A DNA stretch of 64,000 bases from DASUPK01 sp963797265 (GTDB taxonomy: Bacteria; Actinomycetota; Thermoleophilia; Solirubrobacterales; 70-9). The position numbers were made by a program, and so were the translations under genes. Within the stretch, counting starts at the first letter, position 1; each line of letters starts with the position of its first letter. Shown here piece by piece: positions 61,389 to 64,000 of this stretch. The notes under the pieces were generated by a model, which was given only the letters and a program-made list of their open reading frames with translations, searched no databases and had not been told where the DNA came from. Location: NCBI GenBank assembly GCA_963797265.1, contig CAWCOY010000004.1, forward strand, positions 248,001-312,000. The letters run 5' to 3'.

Positions 61389-61762
61389 GTCGGCACCTCC
61401 TTGTGCCTGACCCGAATGGCGGAGGCCAAGGCGCCGGCGAGTCCTTGCGGGCTGGTCGGCGACTCAGCGGCCGCCCGATCGAGGCCAAACCTCTCACTTC
61501 GGACCGAGCGGGTCAAGGGGAGCGTGGGCCAAGGAGAGCCACCAAGGCATCCACGTCGCGGCGGGTTACATGCCTCAAGTGCGACCAGGCGAGCTCGACG
61601 TTCTCCTCCGACATCGCCCACGCAGTATCTCGCGAAGACCGCTGCTTTCCATGCAAAGCGGCACTCTCAAGTCGCCCCTACCCGAGCTGCCCCAGAGCGC
61701 TGAGGCCGGCCTGACGGACCGTCCGAGCGGGCCATCGCCCCCGCCGGGACGGCCGCTGGCGG
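61389..61762. other. Intergenic region, 374 bases
   Basis: No convincing gene. Short frames with scattered cysteines (about 61550-61620) have no ribosome site and read as chance. It contains repeat copy E and the leader of the secreted propeller protein. Confidence 0.6.
61639..61662 (+). repeat. Hairpin repeat, copy E (unit 1 only)
   Basis: GCTTT-CCATGC-AAAGC (61644-61659) with flanks CCGCT and GGC; the second unit is absent. Confidence 0.7.
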
Positions 61763-61951
61763 TCAGGCCGGTGTCAGCGCTGCCCGTCTGATCACGGCCA
61801 CCGAGAGGGAGTGACCGCAATCAGGGCAGGAGCTGAGTCGGGCCCAGGAGAGGTGTTCCGTGGTGCAGCTCGCGCACCGATACGAGCGCTGCAACCGTAC
61901 GAGCCTCCTGATGCCCACGTTGGAGTGCTGCTCTTGGTGGAATCGCTCCAT
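61763..61951 (-). CDS. Small zinc-ribbon protein
   Basis: A 62-residue protein with CASC (in YRCASCTTEHL) and CPDC (in SSCPDCGHS) forming a zinc ribbon after a basic N-terminal helix (RRLVRLQRSYR). A GGGAGG site precedes the ATG by about seven bases, which supports a real gene. It may be a regulator or RNA/DNA-binding accessory; unknown. Confidence 0.6.
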   Translation of the reverse strand: MERFHQEQHSNVGIRRLVRLQRSYRCASCTTEHLSWARLSSCPDCGHSLSVAVIRRAALTPA

Positions 61952-62052
61952 GGCGGCATCCTCCCGGTTGGGCTTACCGATTCCTATGGACCTTCGGTAG
62001 GAACATCGATCCGGGCATTCGACCGCCGGTCGAGACCGTCTTAACTACGGGC

Positions 62053-62409
62053 GTGGCTGCCACCGAGCATGTACACCCTCTGCCCAAGCCGGTGCCTGGC
62101 ACCCTGTTCAGGTGGGTGAAGATCGCCTCCTGGTTCGAGGCCTGCCTGTTCGCGGCGCTGCTCTTCTTCTGGATCGCGCCCGGGTACCACTCGGAGACAT
62201 CCCTGTTCGGTCTTCTCCACGGCGTCGGCTATCTGGGTTTGCTGGGACTGATCTTCTGGGCGGTCATGCGCCGTGAGGCGCCGTGGCCCCTGCTCGCCGC
62301 GACCCTTACGCCGGTCGGGCCATTCGGCACCGTGATCGGAATCGAGCTGATCGAGCGCCGCGGCTGGGGAATCGACCGCCCGGAGAGGCTTCTCGACGAA
62401 AACGGTTGA
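62053..62409 (+). CDS. DUF3817-like integral membrane protein
   Basis: A 118-residue membrane protein with three hydrophobic helices (about 23-42, 55-72, 80-100). Segments RWVKIASWFEACLF and HGVGYLGLLGLIFWAV fit DUF3817 (YdzA-like), whose function is unknown. GTG start. Confidence 0.75.
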   Translation: MAATEHVHPLPKPVPGTLFRWVKIASWFEACLFAALLFFWIAPGYHSETSLFGLLHGVGYLGLLGLIFWAVMRREAPWPLLAATLTPVGPFGTVIGIELIERRGWGIDRPERLLDENG

Positions 62410-62736
62410 CACCGCCGGACGAATCGGGGGATAATCGCCGCAGGCGGGAGGACGTACTAGCTTCATAAAACTCGTCCCGGGGCCAGTCCCGCCTCCCGGG
62501 ACGATCGCGTCGGAAATCCCTCCCTGGCTACCGACGCGCAGGCGTGGCGCGGGCCGTGTGGACCCCCTGCCTCCCGCGGCCCCGCCACGCCGCTCTTTTC
62601 GGCTCCAGATCAACGGGGTAACGGGGGGCCGAAACCGCTCGAAAAGGCGATCTCATTGGCCCGGTTCCGCGGAACCGGGCAATTTGTCGCCTTTGTTCGG
62701 ATATGCCGAACAAAGGCGCCATGCTTCTTCTGGTGG
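62410..62736. other. Intergenic region with two strong palindromes
   Basis: 327 bases without a convincing gene. The main content is the two hairpins at 62659-62718; upstream is C-rich sequence. Confidence 0.6.
62659..62718. repeat. Two adjacent perfect inverted repeats
   Basis: A 22-base perfect palindrome occupies 62659-62680 (centre GGTTCCGCGGAACC). Eight bases later, 13-base perfect arms 62688-62700 and 62706-62718 flank the loop ATATG. The second is the strongest stem in the window. Confidence 0.75.
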
Positions 62737-62844
62737 GTGTACGTCTATAGGCCGGTCCGAGGGCCCCTATGGGGTCTCGGTGTGCTCGCTTTGCTCCTCG
62801 GCACAGTCGCAACGTGGCTGGCGCTGCGGGCTGACAGCCCCTAG
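62737..62844 (+). CDS. Possible 35-residue membrane peptide
   Basis: GTG 62737 opens YVYRPVRGPLWGLG, then a hydrophobic helix (VLALLLGTVATWLALR) and a polar end. The stop TAG shares CTAG with the convergent aconitase stop, as do several confirmed convergent pairs here, which slightly supports it. A longer in-frame version would begin at TTG 62656 inside the hairpins. No ribosome site is clear. Confidence 0.3.
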   Translation: MYVYRPVRGPLWGLGVLALLLGTVATWLALRADSP

Positions 62845-64000
62845 CGCGAGCGCAGGTCCCGCAGCACGCGGTGCAGGATGCCGCCGTTCTGGAAGTAGCT
62901 GACCTCGTTCGGCGTGTCGATCCGGACCGTGGCCTCGAAGGTGACGTCGTCGGCGCCCCCACGCGAGGCGGTGACCTCGACCGTCTTCGCTCCGCCGTTC
63001 TCCAGGTCGCCGACGTCGAAGGTCTCCTCGCCGGTGAGGCCGAGCGAGTCGATCGACTCGCCGTCCGGGAACTGAAGTGGCAGCACGCCCATCCCGATCA
63101 GGTTGGAGCGGTGGATGCGCTCGAAGCTCTCTGCGATCACGGCGCGGACCCCGAGCAGGTTGGTCCCCTTCGCGGCCCAGTCGCGAGATGACCCCGAGCC
63201 GTACTCCTTGCCGGCCAGCACGACGAGGGGAACGCCCTCCTCGGCGTAGCGCATCGCCGCCTCGTAGATGCTCGTCTCCTCGCCGTCGGGAAGGTGGCGG
63301 GTGAAGCCGCCCTCCTTCTCGACCAGCCGGTTCCGCAGCCGGACGTTCGCGAATGTGCCGCGGATCATCACCTCGTGGTTGCCACGGCGAGAGCCGTAGG
63401 AGTTGAAGTCGCGCACGCCGACGCCCTGCTCCTGCAGCCAGCTGCCGGCGGGGCTGTCGCGCTTGATCGCGCCCGCGGGCGAGATGTGGTCGGTGGTGAC
63501 CGAGTCGCCCAGCACCGCGAGGACCCTCGCCCCCGCGATGGGCTCAACTGGCTTCGGCTCCGCGTCCATGCCCTCGAAGAAGCTCGGCTTGCGCACGTAG
63601 GTGGAGTCGGGCCAGGTGTAGCGGTCGCCCTCCGGCACCTCGATGTTCCGCCAGCGGTCATCGCCCGTGAAGACGTCGGCGTAGCTCTTCGTGAACATGT
63701 CCGCGCGCACGGCCTCGCCCACCACCTGCTTGATCTCCTCGGTGCTCGGCCAGATCTCGGAGAGGTAGACGGGCTCGCCGTCCGAGTCGGTGCCGACCGG
63801 CTCGCTGGTCAGGTCGACGTCCATGCGCCCGGCGAGCGCGTAGGCGACGACCAGCGGCGGCGAGGCGAGGTAGTTCGCCCGGGTGTCCGGGTTGATCCGG
63901 CCCTCGAAGTTACGGTTGCCGGACAGGACCGAGCAGACCACGAGCTCGTTGTCGTTGACGGCCTTGGAGATCTCCTCGGGAAGCGGGCCCGAGTTACCGA
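62841..64000 (-). CDS. acnA: Aconitate hydratase, C-terminal part (cut by window edge)
   Basis: The frame is open to the window end, so the N-terminus is outside. The visible 385 residues are AcnA-type aconitase: GNSGPLPEEIS (just after the first two cluster cysteines), VCSVLSGNRNFEGR with the third Fe-S ligand Cys, the linker and the swivel domain with GDSVTTDHISPAGAI, DFNSYGSRRGNHEVM and GKEYGSGSSRDWAAKG. It isomerises citrate to isocitrate. Another TCA-cycle gene in the window alongside citrate synthase and the 2-oxoglutarate dehydrogenase fusion. Confidence 0.95.
   Translation of the reverse strand, partial: GNSGPLPEEISKAVNDNELVVCSVLSGNRNFEGRINPDTRANYLASPPLVVAYALAGRMDVDLTSEPVGTDSDGEPVYLSEIWPSTEEIKQVVGEAVRADMFTKSYADVFTGDDRWRNIEVPEGDRYTWPDSTYVRKPSFFEGMDAEPKPVEPIAGARVLAVLGDSVTTDHISPAGAIKRDSPAGSWLQEQGVGVRDFNSYGSRRGNHEVMIRGTFANVRLRNRLVEKEGGFTRHLPDGEETSIYEAAMRYAEEGVPLVVLAGKEYGSGSSRDWAAKGTNLLGVRAVIAESFERIHRSNLIGMGVLPLQFPDGESIDSLGLTGEETFDVGDLENGGAKTVEVTASRGGADDVTFEATVRIDTPNEVSYFQNGGILHRVLRDLRSR

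Noticed and set aside
56410..61662. Integron-type attC cassette array
   Set aside because: No integrase, no GTTRRRY core sites, and the genes between the repeats have mixed orientation while the repeats keep one orientation. Kept only as a generic hairpin repeat family.
61403..61714. Cysteine-containing small gene
   Set aside because: Cysteine pairs look tempting, but there is no ribosome site or -10, and the frame runs through hairpin repeat E.

Overview
This is a 64 kb piece of a high-GC actinobacterial chromosome, most likely from the deep-branching class Thermoleophilia (Solirubrobacterales type). The evidence is indirect: frequent GTG and TTG starts, a one-polypeptide 2-oxoglutarate dehydrogenase E2-E1 fusion, an F420-type LLM oxidoreductase, a decaprenyl-phosphate phosphoribosyltransferase-type UbiA protein, and many start codons lying 6-9 bases after a TANNNT -10 element (leaderless transcripts). 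I saw no rRNA, tRNA, CRISPR array, transposase or phage gene. Most of the window is ordinary, gene-dense core chromosome with short operons; only about 56.3-61.8 kb looks accessory.

Layout. 0-2 kb: the end of the complex I operon (nuoM-nuoN). 2-12 kb: STAS regulator, auxin-efflux-type transporter, a tandem ThyX-like protein, a sortase-anchored cupredoxin, and assorted oxidoreductases and hydrolases. 12-16 kb: a leftward operon of haloalkane dehalogenase, DUF2804, YihY and a flippase-like protein. 16-21.4 kb: sulfotransferase, RpiB-like and RibD-C-like genes, then three adjacent genes (acyl-CoA dehydrogenase, APH-type kinase, HAD hydrolase) that together match the three domains of animal ACAD10. 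21-31 kb: an MFS pump fused to a MarR-like domain, histidine kinase plus receiver, DEAD-box helicase, PfkB kinase, Na+/H+ antiporter and a DsbA-like protein. 31-37 kb: UbiE-type methyltransferase, citrate synthase, small and secreted proteins, LLM oxidoreductase. 37-46 kb: TetR with a secreted lipase-like hydrolase and an M28 peptidase; a paired acyl-CoA dehydrogenase operon divergent from a nitronate monooxygenase, with a palindromic operator between them; a secreted formylglycine-enzyme-like protein.

46-56 kb: an XRE/MmyB regulator with two operator-like palindromes; a three-gene operon (fatty acyl-CoA reductase-SDR fusion, alkyl-DHAP-synthase-like flavoenzyme, UbiA prenyltransferase) that could make ether lipid precursors; and the 1474-residue 2-oxoglutarate dehydrogenase fusion, which carries two lipoyl domains and a subunit-binding domain in cis. 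56.3-61.8 kb: four unrelated genes, one apparently frameshifted, separated by five copies of a short hairpin repeat. 61.8-64 kb: zinc-ribbon and membrane proteins and the 3' part of aconitase.

How the genes fit together. Citrate synthase, aconitase and the 2-oxoglutarate dehydrogenase fusion supply TCA-cycle steps and complex I reoxidises NADH. Several acyl-CoA dehydrogenases, the ACAD10-like set, the haloalkane dehalogenase and the quinone oxidoreductases suggest a soil heterotroph degrading fatty, hydroxy and possibly sterol-like acids. All identifications come from reading motifs and protein architecture by eye; no database search was run.
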